64,000 nt of DNA, from positions 14,246,876 through 14,310,875 of the forward strand of contig NC_034412.1 in assembly GCF_002078875.1 (NCBI RefSeq). The letters are read 5' to 3'. Below are positions 50,586 through 61,440 of this stretch, one piece after another. The DNA is from Numida meleagris. Its lineage: Eukaryota > Chordata > Aves > Galliformes > Numididae. The notes beneath the pieces were generated by a model. The model was not told where the DNA came from. It searched no databases and saw only the letters and a program-made list of their open reading frames with translations. Position 1 is the stretch's first letter, and each line of letters begins with the position of its first letter. Made by a program: the position numbers and the translations under genes.

Positions 50586-51630
50586 CTGTGTGAGTTCTTT
50601 TGTGTATTTTGAGATTCTCTGATCTGGCAAACACTTTGCCACAGCCTGGGAAAGGGCAGGGGAAAGGTTTTTCACCTGTGTGGACTCGGATGTGATTTAC
50701 GAGTTTGTATTTGGCCTTGAAAGGTTTCCCTTCTCGCGGGCACTCTTCCCAGAAACATATGTGATTGGACTGCTCGGGTCCTCCAACGTGCTCCACGGTG
50801 ACATGAGTCACCAGCTCGTGCATCGTGCTGAAAGTTTTGTTGCAGGACTTTTTGGGGTTCGCCAACTGCTCGGGCTCAATCCACTTACAGATGAGTTCCT
50901 GCTTGATGGGCTGCCGCATGTAGCGGAAGAAGGCCCCCGGGCCGTGGTGCGGAGCCAGGTTCACGTTCAGGTTCATGCCACCGTAGCTATGAAGCGAAGA
51001 AGCAGCAAAAGGCTCTGTCCTGGAGGCTGGCACTGGAGTGAAATGTTCAGCCTTGGCGTACATTTCTCCAGGTAACCCCAGCCTTATCTGTCCGTTTAGA
51101 TGGCCACCTGGAGCTGCATGGGGCGGCTGCTCATGGAGTCCAGCGAACAGCGCGGGATTCCCGGCTTCCGAGGGGCGGTGGTGCCCGCGGTGTCCGGGGC
51201 AGCTACCTGTTGTCGAGACAAACAGTCCGTGATGAGATCGGGCAGCGGGGTGCTGCTCGCTCAGCCCGGGCATGGCCGGGTCCCTGACAGCAGCTGTGTG
51301 GGACACGGGGCAGGGGGCCGCCGCCGGGCCGAACGCCGCTGTGTGACCGGACAGCGGCTGGGCCGGGCCCGCCGGTCGCGGGCGGTGGGGCTGAGGGGCA
51401 GGGCCGAGCTTTAGGGCCGCGAGGTGATGCTGAGGAGGAGGATGAGGATGGTGGCTGTGCCCCATGTGTTGGTGCGGCCCGAGGCGGGACCCTGCGGCGG
51501 GGGAGTGCGCGGCGAGGCCCGGGCAGCGTGGCAGGGGCTGCGGGGGGTGGCGGGGATGGGGGCGTAGAGCTCCCCCCGGGTCAACGAATCTCAGCGCCGC
51601 GTTCCGCCCGCAGAGAGCGGCGGGGTCCAT
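50586..51630 (-). CDS. ZIC4: ZIC4 first coding exon (N-terminus and zinc fingers 1-3)
   Basis: ZIC4 is a nuclear GLI/ZIC-type C2H2 transcription factor of dorsal neural tube and cerebellum. I start at ATG 51630 ([10 protein letters not shown]). The frame is open upstream only to a TAA at 51669-51667, and a GTG at 51654 is not a likely start. Visible parts are a His/Pro-rich stretch (about 53-69), [19 protein letters not shown] with VSTTGS (about 118-143), the [19 protein letters not shown] block (about 164-182), and the pre-finger block [17 protein letters not shown]. Fingers 1-3 run from about residue 248 to 347 and end at donor CACACAG|GTCAGT, phase 1. The long N-terminus resembles fish Zic4 and ZIC5, not the shortened human ZIC4. 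The RDFLIRRDL-type ZOC core is missing, with only RD left at about 116. Finger 1 reads [18 protein letters not shown], the ZIC1 signature, which is anomalous (see findings). Confidence 0.93.
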
Positions 51631-52560
51631 CACTGGGATCCCCGGAGCACCCACGCTCGTTGGCTGTTAACGCTAAAAAGCCATCTGACGGCGGAGGGGA
51701 GAAAGAGACGAGGGGGGAGGGGGGGTGGAAATAAATAAAAAGCAAAGAAAAAGGGGGGGGGGGGAACTTTTTTTTTTCTTTCTCCCCCCAAAAGTTTCCC
51801 GTCCCTCTGCTCCAGCGGCGGGGAGCACGCTGCCAGCGGGTGGGCTGCGAGGGGGTGGCGGGGTCTCGCTTTTGGCGGCGGCTGCGGCCGGGGAGGTCCC
51901 CGTACGGCCCGGCCTCCGCGGGCCCCCGCAGACCCGCGCCGCGCGGCCACGGGACGGGACCGCACCGCCTCCGGGCCGTCGCGCACGGCCCCGCGGCCAA
52001 ACAATCGCCGCGCTGCCCCATTGGCCGCCGCCGCCGTGACGTCACCGCTGACAGGTCCCGCCGCCGAACCGAGGGTTATCGCTCCGCGCGGGCGGGGGGC
52101 TGTGGGGAGCTGCGCGCTGCGCATGCGCCGCTGCCAGCAGCCCCCGGCCCACCGCCCTCCCGTAGCCCTGCCCGGGGCCGGGGCCGTGACGGGAGCGTGC
52201 CCCCGGTCCCGCCGCCGGGCCCGGCCTCCGGTGCGGGTGAAGAAAGTCCCGACGGGCAGGGGGAGCCCCGGTGGGAGAGTCCTGGCCGCTCCCCGCGGCC
52301 TCCTCCTTTGTTTGGGGCCCCGGCGCTTGCTGGCGGCCGGCTCTGCGCACAGCCCCGCGGCCCGCTCCCTGCGGTCGTGCCGTGGCCCCGCGCTCGCGGC
52401 CGTACCGCGGCTCTCAGCCGCACAAAGGACTCTCGAAATGGCCCCGCTCCCCGCCCCGGGCAAGTTTTGGCGTTATCTGGTTGTTGGCTGCCGGGCAATG
52501 CGGGAAATCGTGGTGTTTGGGCTGAGCCTGAGTGCTTAACCCAGAAGAGGGAGTTTCTCC
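51631..52560 (-). promoter_or_regulatory. ZIC4 CpG-island promoter / 5' leader
   Basis: Dense CpG DNA directly above the ZIC4 ATG. It contains an inverted CCAAT box (ATTGG, 52020-52024), a perfect CRE TGACGTCA (52037-52044) and a perfect NRF1 site TGCGCATGCGCC (52118-52129), all 390-500 bp above the start codon. No TATA box. The grouping fits a CpG-island promoter for minus-strand ZIC4 transcription. In mammals ZIC4 also has far-upstream first exons near ZIC1. None could be recognised here. Confidence 0.65.
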
Positions 52561-55500
52561 CTTCCCCACTCTCTCTGACACTCACAAGTAAATCCCCATC
52601 CTCGATTTGATGAAAAGCATCGCAACACACCCGCAACGCCTCCCTTCTGCTTCTCACCTGGAGGGGAGAGCACTACCGAGGGGTGCGGGCTGCCAGCGGT
52701 GAAAGCCGGGTTAGGCTCCGTGCACTGAGGCCTGACAGTTTTAGACAAGCTCGGAGAGCAGAAGAAAGCTCCCACTTCAGTGTAAAAAGGGGACTGTGAA
52801 CTTAACCAAGTCCATGGTGCATGGGAAAAGACACAAGAAAGATGGTGTACGCTTCAAGAACAAGAAACACAGCTGCAGGTAGCTGCTCACAGCATCACCA
52901 GATCTGGGGTCCTACCACAAAGAGGACCCTGCTAATGAACAAAGTAAAGCAAAGATTTAGGTCCCTAAGCCTGGCTCCCACAGCTCGGTATCTGCCTCGC
53001 TGTCACTTCCCCATAGACGCTCTCCCTCACACCAGGTGAAGCTCCCAGTGCAGATTACCACGCTTCAATACAAGTTTATCAGTATCGGCTTTACAAGAAG
53101 TGGCAAAACATGAAAATGTTCAGTATGGTCAAGCCAGCTGCTCTCAGAACAGAAGCTACGAGCCAATGAGTGGGAATGATGGGATGAAAACATGAGACAC
53201 CCAGAATCACACAGGACACGTTCTTGGTGCAGCCTAGCACGCTGCCTGGCCTCAGTTTTAGCTGTCGCCCTATTTCCCCTGTAACATAAAGGTGATATTA
53301 TGGTCACCGGCTGTAGGTACATCCTCGTGTACATCTTTCTGAGTGAGGATGATGAAAAGTGGCAAATGACACGGTCAGCTCTCCGTCCTTACAGAACATG
53401 TTTACCCGGGCATTTTGCAGCGCATACCATCCTCATAGTATCTTAACTTCCAACTGCTGGCTCTAGGAAATGGCTTTGGCGGTCCTATTCATGAGCATCT
53501 CAATAGGAGTGCTCAGAGAGACAAACGTTAGGAAGTACGAATCTGTTACATATAAATGGCCTGAGAGTGTGAATTCCAAACAAAGCTGCTTTCCTTAACC
53601 TCCCGAAAGCCCTCCACCTCTACATACTTGTTATCCACCAATTCTGACACTTCTCTGTCAGGAGAGAATACATCTGGAACAGTTTATCTATTAAAGATGT
53701 TCTAACCGGATTTGCCCTGTGTTCACTTCAGATACTGTAGTGCTTTCTGTTTGGACATCGATGACTCTCGGCTCGCCCCCCGCTCAGTCCCGCTCCCAGC
53801 AGCGAATGAGCCCCGACCCCGGTGTCGGGGGGGTCCCCGGTGCCGGCGGGGTAGGGCAGTGCGGCGGGGGGCAGCGGGGCCGGAGCTCGGCGCAGCTCCC
53901 TGGATGCTTGGAACCCCGAGCGCCGTTAGGCGTCCCTTTGCCTGCAGCTCGAGGGGTGAGAGAGGTTTCCTGCTATTGGCAGCACTGCGGGCCGTGTGCG
54001 ACCAGATGAGCTCGGCAAATGCTCAACTGTGTCAACATCAGCCTGTGCATGGCCAAGGTTTTATTATTATTGTTATTATTTCCTTTCCACCCACCTGGCT
54101 ACGGTATGGGCATCCCTTTCTGGACTCCCCCAGGGACTGCTGAGCTGGATGAACCGGAGCCTTTCCAGGCAGAAGGCAGAAATGCTCAAGCAGCAAAACA
54201 GAAATATTCAGCTCAAACTGAGCCGGGCGTCAGGGCAGGTCCAGTGCTAGGACAGTGAGATCTGTAGGGTGGACTTTAGGACAGAATGAAGTGCGGAGCG
54301 ACCTCGGTGCTCTCTTGGTGCCAGATCCATGGGCTATCAACATGTGCCCCTGACAGCTCTGCGCTCAGTACAACTTTCCTATCCGCTGTGAACCTGTATG
54401 CAGCCCCAAATCCCCAAGCCTGCCCGTGCTGGAAGTCTGCTCTAGAGAGCTGACAGGCTGTGGGGCTGTGCACCCGGGTTTTCCCCTCTTAGTTGCCTCC
54501 AGGGCTACGGTTCTCCCCGGCCCTAAGGCTCCTGCCCACGGTCTGGGCTGCGAAGCTGAGCCGGGTGGATGGCTGCGATATGAAGCCCCAGGCACTGCCC
54601 GCACCGCGTCCTGCGGGACGGGCCCTGCACTGCACAGCCCCGGGGATAGGCCCTTCCTGGCTGAGCGGAGTGGCTTTACAGAGCTACCACGGTTTTGGTG
54701 TGAATCTCCCCATGTAGCAAGGCACTTCTCCCTATCACGACCTTTCTGTGAAGGCGATAGGCAAAGCCCCAGGAAACCGGGACTGCTCATGTTGTGCTCT
54801 TTGAATTGGGGCCAAATGCTGCTCCCCCCTGGAGCAGTGCTCGGTGCAAGGAGAGGTCTTGCCCCGGGCTCTGACCTCCTGCCCCTCGGCCGTGCCCTCC
54901 CGTCCCTGAGCACAGTTCCCTGCCCGATGAGCCGGCCAGAACCCCTTTGAGCTGGGTGGTGAGGGGATGCCCTGAAATCCCCACACTGCAGCTTCCAGGA
55001 GTTATGTTATAGGCTTCAACTCCCGGATGAGAGGAAAGGATTAATCTGAAAATCCTAATATTTACTCAGAGGAAAAGAAAAAAAAAAAAGAAGAGAAACA
55101 GAGAAGTCTGAGCAGTGTTCCTGTGCGATCCCACAGCCATTAGCCTCGCGATGGGCCAGGAGGGTTTGTGGGCAGTGGCTGAGACGGGAGAAGGCACCGC
55201 TGCTCGGAGGGAATGGCTCGGGAGAGCCTGCCGGTACCCTCAGCATCTCCTCACAGAGAGGGTCACCGAGCAGCTCGGGATTGCACTCTCCCTTTGTTTC
55301 TATTTCCTCGCCCCATTCCGGCACACGGGGACTTCTTTATCTCAGGGAATTCAGCCATCAGACGAGCAAGAACTTGTGCCTGGGTTTGTCTCTCACTTTT
55401 TGTGACCTAGAGCTACCCTAGGACAAGCAAATCATATGCTTATTTTAAATAGAATATTTCATTCAGCACCTCAAGATTAAGGTATTCCTGTCAGATAAGC

Positions 55501-56650
55501 TGTCAGTCACTAACTACTTAGACACCACATTGTAGAAGCCTAGTAGCCCTGGTAAAGATGATACATATCATGTAAACCCCATCAACAAGATCAAAGTCTT
55601 CTTCTTTAATAGGATCCAATACATGTCAAACCTCATTCCAATCAAATCGTCCGTAAATGAATTCAAGATGAATATGTCATAGAATAATGTGACAGTGCAA
55701 TCACATGGGGTCAGGGGTTGTTGTTTCAATGAGAGAGTCGTCAAATATTAATTCTAGAACCTCCAAATGAATAGGCATTCAGCGGGATTAGGCAGCTGCT
55801 GGTGGGGCGTTGTGTCGCTGATTTGTGTTTATGCAAGTATGTTAAACACTAAGCTGAAAAAAATATTGTCTCCTTTGAACTGAAAAATAGACGTATTTTA
55901 ACTTACTTGACTTTTCCAGGATGTTTCTGTAAAGTCGTTTTCTTTTCCTCATTACAAGGGGAGTCTTGTGCCTCATTTCCTGACTTTGTTCCTGTTTGGA
56001 AAGAGGGGTGGAAAGTTAAGAGCACAACCATTTACGTGTGATATGAAATGAGTACGGCCATGTACGACTCGGGCACCATGGAGGCAAAAAGAAGGAAGGA
56101 AAAGGCACCGACAGAAACAAACCCCAAGAGTTAACAGCGAGGGGTGGGGGAGAGGAGCATTCTCCGAGGGGAAACTGGAGGCTGTCTCCCCAGCAAAGCA
56201 TCACATGTTTTATGGAGTCATGAAGTTTCCATGGCTGATGAAGGGGAAAAAAAATTATGAAAGGGCATCTTTTCAACTTCTCCTTTGATCTGACATTCAC
56301 CTTCTGGCAGACTGTTGTGAGGCGGGTTTCTATCAACTCGACTATATTGTTTACAGATCCTTCCTTCCCGAAATTAAATTTCGGGCTCTCCGCGAGCCTC
56401 CGACGCAAGTTGTTGTCTCAGCAAGGATTAGCATTGTAACACCCTGGCACTTCTCCCTGCCTATAATTTTCAGCTTGCTCTTTGCACTCTGCGAGGCAGA
56501 GCACTGTCACTGCTGCAGGCAGAACTTCGCGCATCTCTTTGAGCGGCAGCAGTAGCCCTGAGTGCAGATATGGGCTTTGATACAATGACCGAGGCCGAAT
56601 TCTCAGATACCTTTGAAATTCTCAAGTATTTTGCAATACAGAAAACGAGA
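52561..56650. other. ZIC4-ZIC1 intergenic DNA, left part
   Basis: No supported coding exon. GC-rich pieces lie at 53760-53960 and 54440-54930. A (TTA)n-like run lies at 54060-54081. The AT-rich stretch 55430-55880 carries many TAAT-type cores and a GGGATTA site at 55786-55792, and 56240-56440 carries a 19-bp palindrome. Non-coding 5' exons of ZIC4 may lie here but cannot be identified by eye. Confidence 0.5.
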
Positions 56651-56658
56651 GGAGAATC

Positions 56659-56749
<91 letters not shown>

Positions 56750-56906
56750 TNNNNNNNNNNNNNNNNNNNNNNNNNNNNNNNNNNNNNNNNNNNNNNNNNN
56801 NNNNNNNNNNCTTTCTTTTCTTTTCTTTTCTTTTCTTTTCTTTTCTTTTCTTTTCTTTTCTTTTCTTTTCTTTTCTTTTCTTTTCTTTTCTTTTCTTTTC
56901 TTTTCT
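56659..56906 (+). repeat. Composite (CTTT)n - gap - (CTTTT)n microsatellite
   Basis: About 23 perfect CTTT units run into a 60-N gap (56751-56810). On the other side the unit is CTTTT, about 18-19 perfect copies. The unit length therefore changes within the unresolved part. The array is a pure pyrimidine strand and gives spurious Phe/Ser-rich frames. Confidence 0.95.
56751..56810. other. Assembly gap (60 N)
   Basis: The gap sits inside the CTTT/CTTTT array. Its real length is unknown because the flanks are pure tandem repeat. Confidence 0.99.
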
Positions 56907-58881
56907 TTTTTTTTTCTTTTTTTTTTCTGAAGGAGATTATTATTGCTATTGCTATCATTACTATTGAGACTCCAGGGCTGGGAAATAAAAATCTATACTA
57001 ACACAAATAATTGATGATCTTAATTATGAAACTTTGTCAGCCTATCACAGGCATACTCCATCACAAATAATTTGATGCCTTCAACCTTTTCACCGCTGTG
57101 ATGAAAATTACTGCCGAAATAAAAAGGGACCAGAGGAAACCCCCAGGAATTATTTTACTAGTCAACTTCCATTCACGCTCACACATTTACAGAGCCAGAG
57201 CAGCAAGCACTGCCTTATTGGCCGGAGTTCTGCAGGACTGGTGCCATATGGGGTAGGATGGAGGAGTTGGGAGTGCTCAGCTCCCGAGTGTTCTCCAAAA
57301 CTTGTTGAAACTGGACAAAATAAGTAAATACAAATTTGCTGCATTTAATATTTCAAATGGTTACCAGATGACAAAAACGAAGGCAAAACAGTTGTGGAAC
57401 GGAGTAAATATTGGCTAAAACTCTGGGACGACTTTGCAGCCTCTCTGATCACAGTCAGAGTGGGGAGCAGGATGCCCAACCATCCGGGCAGGGCGGCCCG
57501 GTCCTGTGTCCGCATGAACCCTGTGGGTCTGCTGTGGGGTCCCAGACTCCACCGGAGCCCTCTCTGCTGCCGAGGGGCTCAAGGCTCCCTCGGGCCAGCC
57601 GAAGGTGGAATCCGGCCACCTTCCCCAGAGCATGGGGCGAGGTCCGCAGCCGCCTATGGAGCAGCGCGGGACCGGGAACTGCCTCTGCCCGCAGCCCCCG
57701 CAGGAGCTCCGGTGACCGGGTTCGGCGGCGCTGCCCCGGGATGCGGCAGTGCGGCCGGGTACACGTACCCTGTTCTGCCCGCGGGAAAACTGGAAAGAAA
57801 TCGATGCAGCGAGGAAGTTCCTCGGCACCAGGTGAAGAAAGCCCCGAGCCCAGCAGTCGGGCTCCCCAAGCGGGGACGGCGGCGCAGCTCGAACTCGGCC
57901 GGGCTGCCCAGGGCTGGGGGCCGTGCCCGGCAAAGCAGCTGCCGGATTCAGAGCTCCCTGTGCCCGGGACTGGTGCACGGAGCCCAGCTCGGGTCATAGG
58001 TCATCCTCAGCTGCGATGTGGGAGCCTCTCCCCTTTCCCGGGCGGCTCCGAGGATGGGGTCCCGCCCCCCCGAGGGCGCTGCGCGGTGCTGGCGGCAGCA
58101 CCCAGCTCCTTGGCAGCTCCCTCGGCCCTGCCCCGGGGAGTGGGAGTGTGGTTGGGGGTGGAGGGGGCCGGCCAGGCTCCGTCCCTCCTGCAGCCGCCTA
58201 TAAAGAAGGGCGCGCGGTGCCGAAGTGCCGGCTCCCCCGGCGCGGCCCCACGGCATCGGGCGCGGCGCTGGGCGAGGCGCTGGGCGGGGAGCGCATCCCT
58301 GGGACGCCGTACCTCGGGTCTCACCATTGTCGGCGCTTCTCGCCCCTCTGCTCGACACCCCGGGCCACCTCTCTCCCCTAGGCGGCCGCGGGACCAATCT
58401 AGCCCCGCCGTTGCCCTTCCTCACCGAGCTGCCGCCGTCCCTCCCGGGGACATCCCCGCCCCGTCCCGCTTGCTGCTCAGACCCCCGTCCCGCTCCGCCT
58501 TGCAGGGTGCCGCCCAGCCCGCCCCTCAGGGCCCGGGGAGTGGGCGCGGGGCCGGCGGTGAGTGTCGGCGCCCCCCTCGACGGCACCCCGGGGTTTCTCT
58601 CTCCGTGCGCCCGCCCCACACGCCGAGGTGCTGCCGGGAGCCGGCCCCACGTGGGCTCCGTGCCGCCGAGGCACTGCCCCCGGGCCCCACGGGGCTCCCA
58701 CCCTTCTCCCCCGCGGTAGCTGAGCCTCCTCCTGCCGGGATCCCCGAGGGCAGGGAGCTGTAGCCCAAGTCTTGGGGAAAGCGGTGGGGGCAGCCACCCA
58801 AGGCACCCCCTCCTCCCAGGCACTTACCCCTTCGACCTGTTGAAGGTTTCCCCTCATATCTGAACTGGCAAAAATTAAGGG

Positions 58882-58981
58882 NNNNNNNNNNNNNNNNNNN
58901 NNNNNNNNNNNNNNNNNNNNNNNNNNNNNNNNNNNNNNNNNNNNNNNNNNNNNNNNNNNNNNNNNNNNNNNNNNNNNNNNN
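58882..58981. other. Assembly gap (100 N)
   Basis: Exactly 100 unresolved bases, so possibly a default-size gap, at the edge of a C-rich stretch (CCTCCCTCCCCCCG follows). Confidence 0.99.
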
Positions 58982-60250
58982 CCTCCCTCCCCCCGTAAGA
59001 ACCCACCACCTCTTTGGCGCTTCCATCGAGGCGGTCATCCTTCATTTCTTCTTTTCTTGCTTTCTGGAAGCAGTTAGGGAATGTATGATGAAGCAGAAAT
59101 GAGCCGTCAGGATGATATTTTAATGGCTTATATGTCACGTTGGTGCATGTGGCTTTGAACTGGAGCAGCTTTCGTTTCCTGCAGAGAGCGCGCCGCAAAT
59201 CCCACTTGATAACTTCTACAACCCACAACATTTTTTTTTCCCCCTTACATTCACTCTTACACCGTATATTTAGATAGGCTTCCTAAAAATACCCTCCCGT
59301 CCGCCTTCCCGAGCGCTTTGTGCGGACATGGCACGGTCACTGGTCCCCATGCGCTTGGAGGCAGCCTCACCCAGCGCTGCCCAACTTTCAAGCTCTCCTG
59401 ATGCCATCACCCTCAAGATTTCCCCATTACGCTGACAACTCTGTCCCTCGCTTCGGTTAATTTTAGAACCAAATGCAGAGATTAATGGGACGTCCGCACA
59501 GGATCACGTCCCGCAGAGGCACGCAGGGCGGGTGTACCTGTTGCTCTAAGCTACTGCAATTCCTCCGAGCGGATTTTGCAGAATGAATGCGTACGTGTAG
59601 ATTCAGCCCCTCATTATTCCGAAAAGCTGCAAAGCCTCCCAAGCTCCAAGGGAAATTACATAATGCATCTGCTTTGGAAGCAATCCTCACGCACTGAGCA
59701 CAGGCAAACCGCATCTGCAGATAAACTGCAGCGGAACGCTCCTTGAAGGCGTATCAAAGTTTATTTGTTGGTTGTGTGTTGGTTGGTTTCCCCTCTGGGC
59801 TACGGCGATTGCCATCCCTCCTGGCACCGTGCGGTTCCCCAGCGGTGGTGGCGGTGCCGTTGCCGCCCGCTCCGGTACCTGCGCGGCGGTGGCTGCCCGC
59901 GCCCTTCATTAGCACCGGGAGTTGAAAGTTTCTTTGTTTGCCACCACGAATTGGAGGGGCTCAGATTTAGTTGCGAATAAGCCAAGTGAAGGGCTGAACA
60001 AAGGCGAAATTGAAGGATTCCGAGTCTTAGCGAGCTTTTTGTGTTTTCGTTACTAGAAAATAATTAGACCTAATGAATATGCAGGCAACCGAGTAAATAA
60101 ACAATTTGCCGGGTTTCTATGCGCGTACACACACATGTGCACACACATAAGTGTATATACACACACGTATGCATCTATTGTAAAGTTTCGCGAGGTCTGT
60201 TTTTTTTTCAGTGCCGAAGCATCGTTTAAAATATTGTACAAATGTTGCTT

Positions 60251-60268
60251 GGCTTAATTGATTAAGCC
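60251..60268. promoter_or_regulatory. Palindromic paired-homeodomain (P3-type) site
   Basis: GGCTTAATTGATTAAGCC is a perfect inverted repeat around TG. Its core TAATTGATTA is the P3 site bound by dimers of paired-class homeodomains such as PAX3/PAX7. It lies about 2.1 kb upstream of the ZIC1 ATG in AT-rich DNA. Binding is inferred from motif only. Confidence 0.5.
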
Positions 60269-61440
60269 ACAAAGGCTTTCTGCTTTAAATATCACACTTC
60301 TACCTCTCGACAATCATTTTAATATATAGTCAATGGCTCTTTGTAGCGAGAACAAAAAAGAACTATCCGCAGCTTTTCAATAGACTTTGAGCTGGGGAAA
60401 GACAGGTTAATCGAGGGTTGCATCTAGAAAACAACCAAGTGTTGTATGTTTGCACTGAATCCAAATGTCTGCATTTTTCTAACTAAATCAAAGGGAGTGT
60501 TATTTCTTTTTCTGCTCACTCATCTGAAGGTAAGTAAATTTTCCCTGGCGATCAAAAGCCTGGTCAGCAACAAAGGCACCGCCTGCTTTTTCCACCGTCC
60601 TGGTGTGGCAAGTTGAGGAATTTCAATAACTGTGACAAGGGTGACTGATTTGTGAACTAGAAAAGGTTTGGATGTCAGAAAATTTACATTGCTCCTATCG
60701 AAGGTTTTAAATGAAATAAAAATAAAAATAAATGGGAAAAAAAAAAAGGACGCGGGAGTTTCATGCAGCAGAGCGAGGAAACCATGTCTGTTTGGGAAAT
60801 TCACAGTTTTTACCTGAATGAAAGAGACCCCATAAAAAGAGAGAGCGAAGGAAAGGGGGAGAGAGAGAGAAAGGAGAAATAACAGAAAAGAGGCGAAAGA
60901 ACAACAACAAAAGTAGAAAGTGAAGAGTTCTCACCCACCTGCGTGTTGATGGGGGCAGAAAACAAGATTTATTTCAGAAAAGTGGTGGAGGGCAGAGGCA
61001 GCTCCCCCCAGAATCACGCCTGTTGGCTACAAATAAAGCCCAGCGCACCCAGCACCTACTCTTGGAGAGTTCCGGTATTAACCAGGCGGCAAACAGCAAC
61101 TTCAAAAGCAGCAAGTCACTACGGGGCTTCTCTTTTCAGAGTCTAAAAAGTTGCTCAGTGATCTTAAAAAATCGGGATCACCACGAAACCATCATTACCG
61201 TCATTATAGGAGTGCTGGAGCAAGAGGGGCATTGAGAGGGAGACAGGGGGAGAAAGGAACCCTAAGAATAATCAACGTTTTGTTTTTTTTTTTTTCCTTA
61301 GCACACATAGACACAAAAAGATGCGCTGGAAATATTTTCGTGGAGGGAAAAAAAAAAAACGGTTTATTATTTAAAAAAAAAAAAAAAAAAGTTGCTACTC
61401 CTGGAAGCCCTGTTTGTCCAAAGGGCTGTCAGGGCGCTCA

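Larger units (their letters stand above)
57000..61440. other. ZIC4-ZIC1 intergenic DNA, right part
   Basis: CpG-rich at 57540-58860, then a 100-N gap (58882-58981), then mostly AT-rich to 61390. A long frame of 450 codons through 57411-58763 is compositional: Pro/Arg/Gly/Ser-rich, open on both strands, no domain. AT-rich parts include 60050-60300 with a homeodomain palindrome (60251-60268), and purine-rich DNA at 60837-60915. A-runs precede the ZIC1 promoter at 61372-61390. Confidence 0.5.

Noticed and set aside
45938..51630. Minus-strand gene as ZIC5 or ZIC2
   Set aside because: The tail [28 protein letters not shown] and head-to-head pairing with ZIC1 identify ZIC4. ZIC5 pairs with ZIC2 and has a different C-terminus.
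51628..51654. ZIC4 start at the upstream GTG (51654) or at an ACG that aligns with the fish Zic4 ATG
   Set aside because: The first ATG is 51630 (MDPAAL), which matches the family N-terminus. Non-ATG initiation is possible but unsupported.
56570..57001. Phe/Ser-rich and Lys-rich frames over 56570-57001
   Set aside because: Pure translations of the CTTT/CTTTT array and of N bases.
57411..58763. 450-codon open frame, plus strand
   Set aside because: Pro/Arg/Gly/Ser-rich through a CpG-rich block, with long frames on the opposite strand over the same bases. No domain, no plausible start context or splice structure. High GC makes stop codons rare.
58875..59231. 118-codon frame, minus strand, running into the N gap
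   Set aside because: Its first part has a protein-like composition, but it runs into unresolved bases and matches nothing I know. Not enough to call a gene.
59463..59714. Cys/His-containing 83-codon frame, minus strand
   Set aside because: I checked whether it could be a lost zinc finger or an upstream ZIC4 exon. Cys and His spacing does not fit a C2H2 finger and it does not match the human ZIC4 alternative N-terminus.
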